NCBI RefSeq assembly: GCF_024614185.1
Contig: NZ_JAHTLF010000015.1
Location: forward strand, 310,001-374,000
Direction of reading: 5' to 3'
Length of the DNA stretch: 64,000 nt
Source of the DNA: Nocardioides carbamazepini
GTDB taxonomy: Bacteria > Actinomycetota > Actinomycetes > Propionibacteriales > Nocardioidaceae
The translations under genes and the position numbers were made by a program. Positions 54,805 to 63,166 of the stretch are shown piece after piece. Below the pieces are notes generated by a model, which saw only the letters and a list, made by a program, of their open reading frames with translations, ran no database searches and was not told where the DNA came from. How positions within the stretch are numbered: position 1 is the stretch's first letter; each line of letters opens with the position of its first letter.

Positions 54805-56328
54805 GTGACGACCTTCGCCCTTCGTACGGCCAGCCCCGCCAAGACCCGCGCCGAGGCGGTGGTCGTGGGGGTGCTGCCGGACGGGGTGCTCGCGCCGGGC
54901 GCCGAGGACGTCGCGGCGGCGTACGGCCGCAAGCTCGCCGGGCTGCTCACGACCATCGGCGCCAAGGGCGCACCGGGCGAGGTGGCCAAGGTGCCGACCG
55001 GCGGGACGATCGCCTCCCCCCTCCTCGTCCTGGTCGGACTGGGCGCGGACCCCGACGCCGCGGCGGTACGACGCGCCGCCGGCAATGCCGCCCGCGCCGT
55101 CACCAACGCCGCCTCCGTCGCCCTGGCCCTGCCGGCCGACACGCCCGAGCTGGTCCGCGCCGTGGTCGAGGGCTACCGGCTGGGTGGCTACGCCTTCACG
55201 TCCTACAAGAGCAGGCCGGCGACGCCGACCACGCCCGCGGAGGTCGTCGTCCTCACCCCGGCCGCCCGCCGGACCGAGGTGAACGCCGCCGTCGAGCCGG
55301 CGCAGGTGCTGGTCAACGCGGTCATGGCCGCACGGGACTGGGTGAACACGCCGCCGGGCGACCTGACGCCGCCGGCCTTCGCCGACGCGATCGCCGCGGC
55401 GGCGAAGGACGTCAACAAGGCCCTGGCCAAGGGACGCACGAGGGTGAAGGTCGACGTGCTCGACGAGACCCGCCTGGCCGAGCTGGGCTGCGGCGGCCTG
55501 CTGGGGGTCGGCGCCGGCTCCGCCGCGCCGCCGCGGCTGGTCGAGCTCAGGTACGCCCCCAAGGACGCCGTCGCCCACGTCGCGCTCGTCGGCAAGGGCA
55601 TCACCTTCGACTCCGGCGGCCTGTGGATCAAGCCCGCCGCGAGCATGGCCACCATGAAGGAGGACATGGCCGGCGCGGCCGCCGTCGTCCAGGCCACGCT
55701 CGCCGCGGCCCGGCTCGGCCTCCCGGTCCGGATCTCCGCGTTCGCCGCGCTCGCCGAGAACATGATCGGCGAGGCCGCGATGCGCCCCGGCGACGTGCTG
55801 CGGACCTACGACGGCACCACCGTCGAGGTGAGCAACACCGACGCCGAGGGCCGGCTGGTCCTGGCCGACGCCCTCGGCCGCGCGGTCGAGGCGGGCCCGG
55901 ACACGATCGTCGACATCGCCACCCTGACCGGGCACATGGTCCTGGCGCTGGGCGACCGGATGGCCGGAGTACTCGGCGACGACGACGTCGTCGCCCAGGT
56001 GATCGCCGCCGGTGCCGCGGCGGGCGAGGACGCCTGGCCCATGCCGATCCCGGAGTACATGGACGGCCGGATCCGCAGCTCGACCATCGCCGACCTCGCC
56101 CAGTACGACGGCATCCGCTGGGGAGGTGGGCTGTTCGCCGCGGCGTTCCTGCGCGAGTTCACCGGCGGCCTGCCGTGGGCGCACCTCGACATCGCCGGCC
56201 CGACGTTCAACAAGGGCAGCGCGTCCGGTCACCTCGCGACCGGCGCGACCGGCTACGGCGTGGCGACGCTGCTGGAGTACCTCAAGGCTCGCGCCGCTGT
56301 TGGTCCCGCTGCTTCTGCGCCTGCCTGA
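54805..56328 (+). CDS. pepA: Leucyl aminopeptidase (M17)
   Basis: 507 residues. Cytoplasmic hexameric metallo-aminopeptidase. Two-metal site and catalytic residues are visible in VGKGITFDSGGL (Lys, Asp) and NTDAEGRL (Asp, Glu, Arg), with MKEDMAGAA between. GTG 54805 is preferred over ATG 54766 because TATCCT sits exactly 7 nt before it (leaderless) and it matches the usual N-terminus. Its 3' end overlaps a convergent small gene by 47 nt. Confidence 0.94.
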   Translation: MTTFALRTASPAKTRAEAVVVGVLPDGVLAPGAEDVAAAYGRKLAGLLTTIGAKGAPGEVAKVPTGGTIASPLLVLVGLGADPDAAAVRRAAGNAARAVTNAASVALALPADTPELVRAVVEGYRLGGYAFTSYKSRPATPTTPAEVVVLTPAARRTEVNAAVEPAQVLVNAVMAARDWVNTPPGDLTPPAFADAIAAAAKDVNKALAKGRTRVKVDVLDETRLAELGCGGLLGVGAGSAAPPRLVELRYAPKDAVAHVALVGKGITFDSGGLWIKPAASMATMKEDMAGAAAVVQATLAAARLGLPVRISAFAALAENMIGEAAMRPGDVLRTYDGTTVEVSNTDAEGRLVLADALGRAVEAGPDTIVDIATLTGHMVLALGDRMAGVLGDDDVVAQVIAAGAAAGEDAWPMPIPEYMDGRIRSSTIADLAQYDGIRWGGGLFAAAFLREFTGGLPWAHLDIAGPTFNKGSASGHLATGATGYGVATLLEYLKARAAVGPAASAPA

Positions 56329-56674
56329 CCCGGGAGTTGTAGTCGCGCATCCGCTGCGGCACGCCGACCACGGCGGCGTCGTACGACGGCACCTGGTGGC
56401 GGTTGCAGAAGTCATGGGCCCAGTTGATCGACGGGACCCGGCGGCGGGTCCACTCGCCGTCGTGCGCGACGAGCAGCAGCGTGATCTCGCTGACCGCGGT
56501 GCGCGGCTCGACGAACCCCTCGACGCCACGGCGCTCCTGGACCCAGGTGCGCAGGTGCTCCTCGTCGGCGCGGTCCGAGGCGCGCACCCGCGTCGAGCCG
56601 GTGCGCGCTCCCTCCTTGGCCGGGTTACTCATCCGTAGCTTGGAGCCGCCGCGGAACCGGTCGAACAAACCCAT
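56282..56674 (-). CDS. Hypothetical protein convergent with pepA
   Basis: 130 residues from ATG 56674. Starts [20 protein letters not shown]; a middle with [20 protein letters not shown] and [20 protein letters not shown]; and a Gln/Arg-rich C-terminus. No membrane segment or known domain. Similar small proteins seem widespread in actinobacteria, but I cannot name a family. It occupies the pepA-sucB gap, where other actinobacteria often carry the E3 gene lpd. Confidence 0.7.
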   Translation of the reverse strand: MGLFDRFRGGSKLRMSNPAKEGARTGSTRVRASDRADEEHLRTWVQERRGVEGFVEPRTAVSEITLLLVAHDGEWTRRRVPSINWAHDFCNRHQVPSYDAAVVGVPQRMRDYNSRVRQAQKQRDQQRREP

Positions 56675-56744
56675 GGATCTAGTGTGCCCGAACCGTGGGT
56701 GGGCCGTTGCCGGTTGCGTTGTCCATGGTGCAAGGATGAGCACC

Positions 56745-58502
56745 ATGGCGACCGAAGTCACTCTCCCCGCGCTCGGTGAGTCCGTCACCGAAGGCACCGT
56801 CACCCGCTGGCTCAAGCAGGTCGGCGACCAGATCGCGATCGACGAGCCGCTGCTCGAGGTCAGCACCGACAAGGTGGACACGGAGATCCCGTCCCCCGTT
56901 GCCGGCACGCTGGTCGAGATCCGGGCGAACGAGGACGAGACGGTCGAGGTCGGCGCGGTGCTCGCGGTCGTCGGCGAGGCGGGCGAGGCCGGCGAGGCGC
57001 CAGCCGCCGAGGCCGCTCCCGCCGAGGAGCCTGCTCCGGCTGCTGCTCCGGCTGCTGCTCCGGCTGCCGAGCCCGCTGCCGAGCCCGAGCCCGCCGCCCC
57101 GGCCGAGGAGGCTGCTCCGGCGGCCGCTGCCCCCGCCGAGAGCGCCACCGAGAGCACCGCTGTCACCCTGCCCGCCCTGGGCGAATCGGTCACCGAGGGC
57201 ACCGTCACCCGCTGGCTCAAGCAGGTCGGCGACGCCGTCGCCGTCGACGAGCCGCTGCTCGAGGTCTCCACGGACAAGGTCGACACCGAGATCCCCTCCC
57301 CCGTCGCCGGCACGCTGCTCGAGATCAAGGCCGCCGAGGACGAGACCGTCGAGGTCGGCGCCGAGCTCGCCATCATCGGATCGGGCGCGCCCGCCGCGGC
57401 TCCCGCCGCTCCCGCGGCTCCTGCCGCCCCGGAGCCCGCCGCGCCTGCTCCCGCCGAGCCCACGCCTGCTGCTGAGGCTCCCGCCGCTCCGGCTCAGGCT
57501 GCGCCCGCTCCCAGTCCCGCTGCGCCGGCTCCCGCCGCACCTACCCCGGCCGCTGCCCCCGCACCCACGCCGGCCCCCGCGGCCGAGGCCGGCGACGGCC
57601 CCGGCTATGTCACCCCGCTGGTCCGCAAGCTCGCCGCCCAGCACGGTGTCGACCTCGGTCAGGTCACCGGCTCGGGCGTCGGTGGCCGGATCCGCAAGCA
57701 GGACGTGCTCGACGCTGCCGCGCCGAAGGCCGCAGCCCCGGCCGCCGCAGCGGCACCCACGCCGGCCGCCGCTCCCGCGACGCCGTCGCCGCTGCGCGGC
57801 CAGACGGTCAAGGTCAGCCGGCTGCGCAAGATCATCGCCGAGCGGATGGTGGAGTCGCTGCACGTCGCCGCCCAGCTCACCCAGGTGGTCGAGATCGACG
57901 TCACCAACATCGCGCGGCTGCGCGAGTCGGTGAAGGCGGAGTTCCTGGCGCGCGAGGGCGTCAAGCTGACGTACCTGCCGTTCTTCACCAAGGCGGCGAT
58001 CGACACGCTCAAGCAGCACCCGGCGCTCAACGCCAACCTCGACCTCGAGAAGGGCGAGATCACCTACTACGACCGCGAGAACGTCGCGTTCGCCGTCGAC
58101 ACCGAGAAGGGCCTGCTCACGCCGGTCGTCAAGGACGCCGGCGACCTGTCGATCTCCGGTCTGGCCAAGAAGATCTCCGACGTCGCCGAGCGGACCCGGA
58201 CCAACAAGATCGGCCCCGACGAGCTCTCCGGCGGGACCTTCACGATCACGAACCTCGGCAGCTTCGGCGCCCTGTGGGACACCCCGATCATCAACCAGCC
58301 GCAGGTCGCCATCCTCGGCCCCGGTGCCGTGGTCAAGCGTCCCGTGGTGATCGACGACGAGGACCTCGGCGAGACCATCGCCGTGCGTCACATGGTCTAC
58401 TTCGCGCTCACCTACGACCACCGCGTCGTCGACGGCGCCGACGCGGGCCGCTTCCTGCGCGACCTGAAGAAGCGCCTCGAGGCCGGTCAGTTCGAGGTCT
58501 GA
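56745..58502 (+). CDS. sucB: 2-oxoglutarate dehydrogenase E2 (dihydrolipoamide succinyltransferase)
   Basis: 585 residues. Two lipoyl domains (about 4-78 and 141-215; lipoyl Lys43 and about Lys180 in STDKVDTEI), Ala/Pro linkers, a peripheral-subunit-binding domain (about 287-325, [16 protein letters not shown]) and the trimeric acyltransferase core with DHRVVDG near 558. AAGGA lies 8 nt before ATG 56745; ATG 56736 is an alternative. It needs LipA/LipB, encoded 1.5 kb downstream. Pyruvate dehydrogenase E2 is a less likely reading, since actinobacterial complexes share this subunit. Confidence 0.93.
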   Translation: MATEVTLPALGESVTEGTVTRWLKQVGDQIAIDEPLLEVSTDKVDTEIPSPVAGTLVEIRANEDETVEVGAVLAVVGEAGEAGEAPAAEAAPAEEPAPAAAPAAAPAAEPAAEPEPAAPAEEAAPAAAAPAESATESTAVTLPALGESVTEGTVTRWLKQVGDAVAVDEPLLEVSTDKVDTEIPSPVAGTLLEIKAAEDETVEVGAELAIIGSGAPAAAPAAPAAPAAPEPAAPAPAEPTPAAEAPAAPAQAAPAPSPAAPAPAAPTPAAAPAPTPAPAAEAGDGPGYVTPLVRKLAAQHGVDLGQVTGSGVGGRIRKQDVLDAAAPKAAAPAAAAAPTPAAAPATPSPLRGQTVKVSRLRKIIAERMVESLHVAAQLTQVVEIDVTNIARLRESVKAEFLAREGVKLTYLPFFTKAAIDTLKQHPALNANLDLEKGEITYYDRENVAFAVDTEKGLLTPVVKDAGDLSISGLAKKISDVAERTRTNKIGPDELSGGTFTITNLGSFGALWDTPIINQPQVAILGPGAVVKRPVVIDDEDLGETIAVRHMVYFALTYDHRVVDGADAGRFLRDLKKRLEAGQFEV

Positions 58503-58504
58503 CC

Positions 58505-59404
58505 ATGCACGTCGTGGTCGCCGGCCCGTCCGGTTTCCTCGGCCGCCGGCTCGTCACCGAGCTGGTCGGCCGGGGCCACGACGTGACCCGCCTGGTCCGT
58601 CGTGACCCGGCACCGGGCGAGTCGCGTTGGGACCCGCAGGGCGGCACCGTGGACGCCGAGCTGGTGCAGTCGGCCGACGTCGTCGTCAACCTCGCGGGCT
58701 CGCCCCTGATCGGCAACCCGCACTCGAAGAAGTGGGCGCACGACGTTCTCACCAGTCGCCGCGCCACGACCCGCCTGCTCGCCACCACGATCGCTGCGGC
58801 AGCCACACCGCCGGCGCTGCTCAACGCCTCCGGCGTCAGCTGGTACGGCGACCACGGGTCCGTCGAGCTCACCGAGGCCTCCGACACCCGCGGGCACGCC
58901 CTGCTCACCCGGGTCTGCCGGGAGTGGGAGGCCGCCGCGCACCCGGCCGCGCAGGCCGGCGCCCGGGTCGTGCTGCTGCGGACCGCTCCGGTCCAGGACC
59001 GCAGCAACCCACCGTTGCGTCAGCAGCGGCTGCAGTTCCTCGCCGGGCTGGGCGGACGACTCGGCAGCGGCCGCCAGCACTACCCGGTCATCTCGCTGCG
59101 CGACTGGGTCGGCGCGGTGGCGTTCCTCGTCGAGCACCCGACCGCGGCGGGTCCGGTCAACCTCTGCACGCCGGTCACGCCGACCAACGCCGAGTTCACC
59201 CGCACCCTGGCCCGACTGGTGCGCCGTCCCGCTGTGCTGCCCGTGCCGTCGGCCGCGATCCGGGTCGCCGCCGGGCCGATGGCCGCCGAGGTCCTCGGCT
59301 CGCTCAACCTCCGGGCCGCCGCACTGCTGGATCTCGGCTACGGCTTCGCCGACCCCGACGTCGCCGCGGTGCTCGCCACGGGCCTCCGCGGCTCGGCCTC
59401 CTGA
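58505..59404 (+). CDS. TIGR01777-type NAD(P)-dependent epimerase
   Basis: 299 residues, extended SDR fold. The nucleotide-binding loop GPSGFLGRRL is at 7-16, and the DUF1731 C-terminal part has [18 protein letters not shown]. Actual substrate unknown. It starts 2 nt after the sucB stop, so it is cotranscribed. Its end overlaps the convergent gene at 59338 by 67 nt. Confidence 0.88.
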   Translation: MHVVVAGPSGFLGRRLVTELVGRGHDVTRLVRRDPAPGESRWDPQGGTVDAELVQSADVVVNLAGSPLIGNPHSKKWAHDVLTSRRATTRLLATTIAAAATPPALLNASGVSWYGDHGSVELTEASDTRGHALLTRVCREWEAAAHPAAQAGARVVLLRTAPVQDRSNPPLRQQRLQFLAGLGGRLGSGRQHYPVISLRDWVGAVAFLVEHPTAAGPVNLCTPVTPTNAEFTRTLARLVRRPAVLPVPSAAIRVAAGPMAAEVLGSLNLRAAALLDLGYGFADPDVAAVLATGLRGSAS

Positions 59405-59946
59405 GCCGACGCGAGCAGCCACCGCGATCCGTCCCGGACGAACTCGAGGCGACGCGTCGTCGGGCCGTCACGGGGCAACGCCGTCCGTTCCCCCGACAGC
59501 GACCGGACCCCCACAGCACCCGCGAGCCGGTCGGTGACGACGAGCACGATCCGGTGGTCCGTGCGGCGCCGGAGCTCCACGGCGAGCACCTGCATCGCCA
59601 TCCCCTCGACCCGCAGCCCCCGCCGCAGCCAGGCCCGCAGCATCGCCACGTCGCGGGCCCCCGCCGCCGCGCCGGGAGCGTAGAGGCCCCGCAGCGCCGC
59701 CGGATCCGCCTCCTCCCAGGCACGCGACCGCGCTCGGTCCCAGTCGCGGAGCACGGCCAGCGAGCCCACGGCACGAGCGACGTCGATCCGCCCCGCGGCG
59801 GGAGCGAGGACGGACACGGGCCCGGCCGGCGGCGTACCGGGCTGCCCGGGCGCCGGCCGCAACAGCACTCCGACGATCACCGCGGTGGTCGTCACGAGGA
59901 CGGCGGCGGTCCCGACGAGGACGGCGCGGGCAGCCGAGATCTGCAT
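59338..59946 (-). CDS. Membrane-anchored hypothetical protein
   Basis: 202 residues. One N-terminal membrane segment (about 7-29), then an extracytoplasmic NTF2-like-looking region ([59 protein letters not shown]). The alpha-helix/strand pattern suggests a small secreted-side binding domain of unknown role. Convergent overlap with the epimerase gene; divergent from lipB. Confidence 0.7.
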   Translation of the reverse strand: MQISAARAVLVGTAAVLVTTTAVIVGVLLRPAPGQPGTPPAGPVSVLAPAAGRIDVARAVGSLAVLRDWDRARSRAWEEADPAALRGLYAPGAAAGARDVAMLRAWLRRGLRVEGMAMQVLAVELRRRTDHRIVLVVTDRLAGAVGVRSLSGERTALPRDGPTTRRLEFVRDGSRWLLASAQEAEPRRPVASTAATSGSAKP

Positions 59947-60004
59947 ACGCCGATCCTGTCCCCTCCCTCCGACAGGCGCATCCGCTCATCCACAGGCCGC
60001 CGAG

Positions 60005-60010
60005 TAGGCT
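60005..60010 (+). promoter_or_regulatory. -10 element for leaderless lipB
   Basis: TAGGCT 7 nt before the GTG at 60018. Confidence 0.55.
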
Positions 60011-60017
60011 CGACGGC

Positions 60018-60797
60018 GTGACGCTGACCTTCCGCCAGGACGGACTCGGACCGGACTTCATCGACTACGTCACGGCGTGGGACCTCCAGCGCGAGATGCA
60101 CGCTCAGGTCGTCGCCGGCGAGCTGAACGACACCGTCCTCCTCGTCGAGCACCCGCCGGTCTTCACCGCCAGCCGCCGGACCGAGGCCCACGAGCGCCCC
60201 GCCGACCCGGGCGGCGCTCCGGTCGTCGAGGTCGACCGCGGAGGCAAGGTCACCTTCCACGGCCCCGGCCAGCTCGTCGGCTATCCCATCGTCCGGCTCG
60301 CGGACCACGTCAAGGTCGTCGACTACGTGCGCCGTCTCGAGGAGGCGCTCATCGCGGTGTGCGCCGAGCTCGGCGTCACCACGGCGCGCATCCCCGGGCG
60401 CACCGGCGTATGGCTCAAAGCAGACCCACCCGCCACGAACGGTCTCGGGGGGCGCACGGGGGGCGGAGCCCCCCGTGGGGAGCGGAAGATCGCGGCTATC
60501 GGCATCCGGGTGCGCAAGGGCGTCGCCATGCACGGCTTCTCGCTCAACTGCGACGTCGACCTCAGCTGGTACGACCGCTTCATCCCCTGCGGCATCTCCG
60601 ACGCGGGCGTCACCTCCCTGTCCGCCGAGCTCGGGCGCGACGTTCCCGTGCGCGAGGTCCTCGGCGCCGTACGACGCCACCTGACCGATCTGCTCGCGTG
60701 GGAGCCCTACGTCCCCACCCCCGACTATGAGCCGCGGCCCGACCCGGCCAGGGCCACGGTCCCGGTTCTGGGCTATGCCGCCCGCGGAGTAGGCTGA
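60018..60797 (+). CDS. lipB: Octanoyl-[acyl carrier protein]:protein N-octanoyltransferase with an inserted segment
   Basis: 259 residues. Transfers octanoate from ACP to lipoyl-domain lysines. Conserved blocks present: [27 protein letters not shown], the acyl-lysine and His region [26 protein letters not shown], and the catalytic Cys in IPCGI. Between GRTGVWLK and RKIAA there are about 19 extra residues (about 136-154, Gly/Pro-rich) encoded by a perfect palindrome; the family normally has a short loop here. Leaderless: TAGGCT 7 nt before GTG. Confidence 0.93.
   Translation: MTLTFRQDGLGPDFIDYVTAWDLQREMHAQVVAGELNDTVLLVEHPPVFTASRRTEAHERPADPGGAPVVEVDRGGKVTFHGPGQLVGYPIVRLADHVKVVDYVRRLEEALIAVCAELGVTTARIPGRTGVWLKADPPATNGLGGRTGGGAPRGERKIAAIGIRVRKGVAMHGFSLNCDVDLSWYDRFIPCGISDAGVTSLSAELGRDVPVREVLGAVRRHLTDLLAWEPYVPTPDYEPRPDPARATVPVLGYAARGVG
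60455..60477. repeat. Perfect palindrome inside the lipB coding region
   Basis: 10-bp perfect arms CACGGGGGGC and GCCCCCCGTG around GGA. It is flanked by further G-runs and looks like an intergenic REP-type sequence, yet it lies in frame inside lipB and encodes part of an extra loop. Confidence 0.6.
60790..60795 (+). promoter_or_regulatory. -10 element for leaderless lipA
   Basis: TAGGCT 6 nt before the GTG at 60802, overlapping the last codons of lipB. Confidence 0.5.
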
Positions 60798-60801
60798 CGC
60801 A

Positions 60802-61746
60802 GTGAGTTCAGCACCCGAGGGGCGCAAGCTCCTGCGTTTGGAGGTCCGCAACGCGGAGACCCCGATCGAGCGCAAGCCGTCGTGGATCAAGACCAAGGCC
60901 AAGATGGGCCCGGAGTACACCGCGCTGCAGAAGCTGGTGAAGTCCGAAGGCCTCCACACCGTGTGCCAAGAGGCCGGCTGCCCCAACATCTTCGAATGCT
61001 GGGAGGACAAGGAAGCCACCTTCCTCATCGGTGGCGACCAGTGCACCCGACGCTGCGACTTCTGCCAGATCGACACCGGCAAGCCGCAACCCCTCGACCG
61101 CGACGAGCCACGCCGAGTCGCCGAATCCGTCCAGACGATGGGCCTCAAGTACGCCACCATCACCGGCGTCGCCCGCGACGACCTCCCCGACGGCGGCGCC
61201 TGGCTCTACGCCGAGACCGTCCGCGCCATCCACGACCTCAACCCCGACACCGGCGTGGAGAACCTCATCCCCGACTTCAACGGGGTCCCCGACCTGCTCG
61301 CCGAGGTCTTCGAGTCGCGGCCCGAGGTGCTGGCCCACAACGTCGAGACGGTCCCGCGGATCTTCAAGCGGATCCGCCCCGCCTTCCGCTACGAGCGCTC
61401 TCTCGACGTCCTCACCCAGGCCCGCGCCTTCGGGCTGGTCACCAAGTCCAACCTGATCCTCGGCATGGGCGAGACCCGCGAGGAGGTCTCCCAAGCACTC
61501 CACGACCTGCACGACGCCGGCTGCGAGCTCGTCACCATCACCCAGTACCTTCGCCCCTCGGTGCGCCACCACCCCGTCGAACGCTGGGTGAAGCCCGAGG
61601 AGTTCGTCGAGCTCGCCACCGAAGCCGAGCAGATCGGCTTCAGCGGCGTCCTGTCCGGACCCCTCGTCCGTTCGTCGTACCGAGCCGGACGTCTGTATCG
61701 TCAGGCGATGGCCGCGCGGGACGCGCGCGCCGAAGCGACCGCCTGA
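60802..61746 (+). CDS. lipA: Lipoyl synthase
   Basis: 314 residues. Radical-SAM enzyme that inserts two sulfurs into protein-bound octanoate. The auxiliary cluster motif [12 protein letters not shown] and the radical-SAM motif CTRRCDFC are intact, as is the C-terminal RSSYRAG. GTG start 4 nt after the lipB stop; TAGGCT 6 nt before it allows an additional leaderless transcript. With LipB it lipoylates E2 and, presumably, GcvH encoded elsewhere. Confidence 0.97.
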   Translation: MSSAPEGRKLLRLEVRNAETPIERKPSWIKTKAKMGPEYTALQKLVKSEGLHTVCQEAGCPNIFECWEDKEATFLIGGDQCTRRCDFCQIDTGKPQPLDRDEPRRVAESVQTMGLKYATITGVARDDLPDGGAWLYAETVRAIHDLNPDTGVENLIPDFNGVPDLLAEVFESRPEVLAHNVETVPRIFKRIRPAFRYERSLDVLTQARAFGLVTKSNLILGMGETREEVSQALHDLHDAGCELVTITQYLRPSVRHHPVERWVKPEEFVELATEAEQIGFSGVLSGPLVRSSYRAGRLYRQAMAARDARAEATA

Positions 61747-61782
61747 CGCCCGCCGTTCCGCCCGAGGAGACCGCAGCACCCC

Positions 61783-62499
61783 ATGTCGAACACGCCTGTC
61801 GATCCGTCCACGCTGAGCCGCCGCCGGCAGATCATCGAGACCTACAAGATGTCTCGGGAGGTCGACCCGGCGATCCGCTGGTGGATGCTCGGCTCCTTCC
61901 TGGTCTTCGGCGGCCTCGGCCTGGCGCTCTTCCGCCTGGTCCTCCCCCACAACAACTCGGTCCTCAGCTGGATCCTCGCCGGCGTCTCGACCTTCCTCAT
62001 CGGCCTGCTCGCGCTGATGATCGTCTTCGGCCGGCGCGCCCAGAAGGCGGCGTTCGCCCGCCTCGACGGCCAGCTCGGCGCCGCCGCCCGCGCGCTGACC
62101 ATGCTGCGCCGCGGCTGGGTCATCGAGGAGGTCGTCGGCTTCACCAAGCAGCAGGACATGGTCCACCGCGTGGTCGGCCCTCCGGGCATCGTCCTCGTCG
62201 GCGAGGGCAACCCCGCCCGGCTCAAGGCGCTGATGACCAGCGAGCACAAGAAGCACGAGCGGGTCGCCGGCGACTACCCCGTCCACGACATCCTGGTCGG
62301 CACCGAGGAGGGACAGGTCCCGCTCAACAAGCTGGTCCGTCACGTCCAGAAGCTCGGTCGCCAGGTGAAGCCGGCCGAGATCACCGAGCTCCGCCAGCGC
62401 CTGCGTGCCCTCGACGCCCAGCGTCCCAAGGTCCCGCTCCCCCGCGGCCCGGTGCCCACGTCGATGAAGGGCATGCGCGGCAACCTCCGCGGTCGCTGA
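61783..62499 (+). CDS. DUF4191 family membrane protein
   Basis: 238 residues. Two membrane segments (about 34-53 and 60-85) followed by a cytoplasmic domain (GWVIEEVVGFTKQQDMVHRVVG, PGIVLVGEGNPARLKALM) and a basic C-terminus. DUF4191 is an actinobacterial family regularly found after lipA; function unknown. 36 nt after lipA, so probably in the lip operon. Confidence 0.9.
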   Translation: MSNTPVDPSTLSRRRQIIETYKMSREVDPAIRWWMLGSFLVFGGLGLALFRLVLPHNNSVLSWILAGVSTFLIGLLALMIVFGRRAQKAAFARLDGQLGAAARALTMLRRGWVIEEVVGFTKQQDMVHRVVGPPGIVLVGEGNPARLKALMTSEHKKHERVAGDYPVHDILVGTEEGQVPLNKLVRHVQKLGRQVKPAEITELRQRLRALDAQRPKVPLPRGPVPTSMKGMRGNLRGR

Positions 62500-62517
62500 G
62501 CCGCCGCGCCTCCTGCG

Positions 62518-62943
62518 CTACTTCACGAGGGTGCGCAGCGTGGCGAAGGTGATCGTCGACGTACCCGCGAGGATGTCGTGCAGCCCACGGCCGTCGGCGC
62601 GGAACACGAGCGGCGGGATGACCAGCGCGACCATGATCTGTCGCACGAGCGCCTTGACGGGGTTGAGGCGGCGCAGGCGCCCGTCTGCGGGTATGACGCA
62701 CAGGCCGGTCAGCAGCTTGCCCGCCGAGCCGCCGGCCAGCCAGGTGAGCAGGGCCGACTCGACGACGTACACGGGCAGGACCAGGAACGACGCGGTCGAT
62801 CCGGTCTCGGTGTAGGCGTCGAGGCCGAACACCAGGATGACCAGCACCGTGCACAGCGTCCAGTCCACGAGGAGGGCGATGATCCGGCGCCCCCAGGAGG
62901 CGGTGGGGACGGCGGGGCTGTTCACGTCGGCGACACCTGGCAC
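62518..62943 (-). CDS. RDD-family membrane protein
   Basis: 141 residues from GTG 62943. The RDD domain begins with RRIIALLVDW (Arg and Asp of the signature) and has three membrane segments; the second conserved part is GGSAGKLLTGL. Role unknown; RDD proteins are often found near glnA in actinobacteria. TACCCT 7 nt before the GTG suggests a leaderless transcript. Convergent with DUF4191, divergent from glnA. Confidence 0.85.
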   Translation of the reverse strand: MPGVADVNSPAVPTASWGRRIIALLVDWTLCTVLVILVFGLDAYTETGSTASFLVLPVYVVESALLTWLAGGSAGKLLTGLCVIPADGRLRRLNPVKALVRQIMVALVIPPLVFRADGRGLHDILAGTSTITFATLRTLVK

Positions 62944-62950
62944 GCGACCA

Positions 62951-62956
62951 AGGGTA
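62951..62956 (-). promoter_or_regulatory. -10 element for leaderless RDD gene
   Basis: TACCCT on the minus strand, 7 nt before the GTG at 62943. Confidence 0.5.
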
Positions 62957-63002
62957 GGCGGGACCCTCGTTTGGACGCCCGTCGCCCCGGCTCGGGCATC
63001 TT

Positions 63003-63040
63003 GTTACATTGCGGAAACAAAGCGGTCATGGGTGGGAAAC
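63003..63040 (+). promoter_or_regulatory. GlnR double box upstream of glnA
   Basis: GTTAC-N6-GAAAC-N6-GTCAT-N6-GAAAC with exact 11-nt spacing between half-sites, matching the gTnAC-N6-GaAAC pattern known for GlnR. It ends 11 bp before a TAGGTT -10 (63052-63057). GlnR activates glnA under nitrogen limitation in actinobacteria, so nitrogen control is expected here. Confidence 0.85.
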
Positions 63041-63131
63041 TGCCCGACCGGTAGGTTGCTGTCAGCGGCGCTCCGCACAGGCGCGGACCGTCTGCCGCGA
63101 CCGACCACACCCCCGTCGGGTAACGCCTGAG

Positions 63132-63154
63132 GGCACGCCTATAGGAGGCGTGCC
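63132..63154 (+). promoter_or_regulatory. Leader hairpin directly before the glnA ribosome-binding site
   Basis: 9-bp perfect arms GGCACGCCT and AGGCGTGCC around ATAGG. It ends at the first base of the GAGGAG ribosome-binding site (63155-63160). In a transcript starting near 63064 it would sit at the end of a ~100-nt leader. No known riboswitch class is recognised. Confidence 0.55.
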
Positions 63155-63166
63155 GAGGAGGAACGA

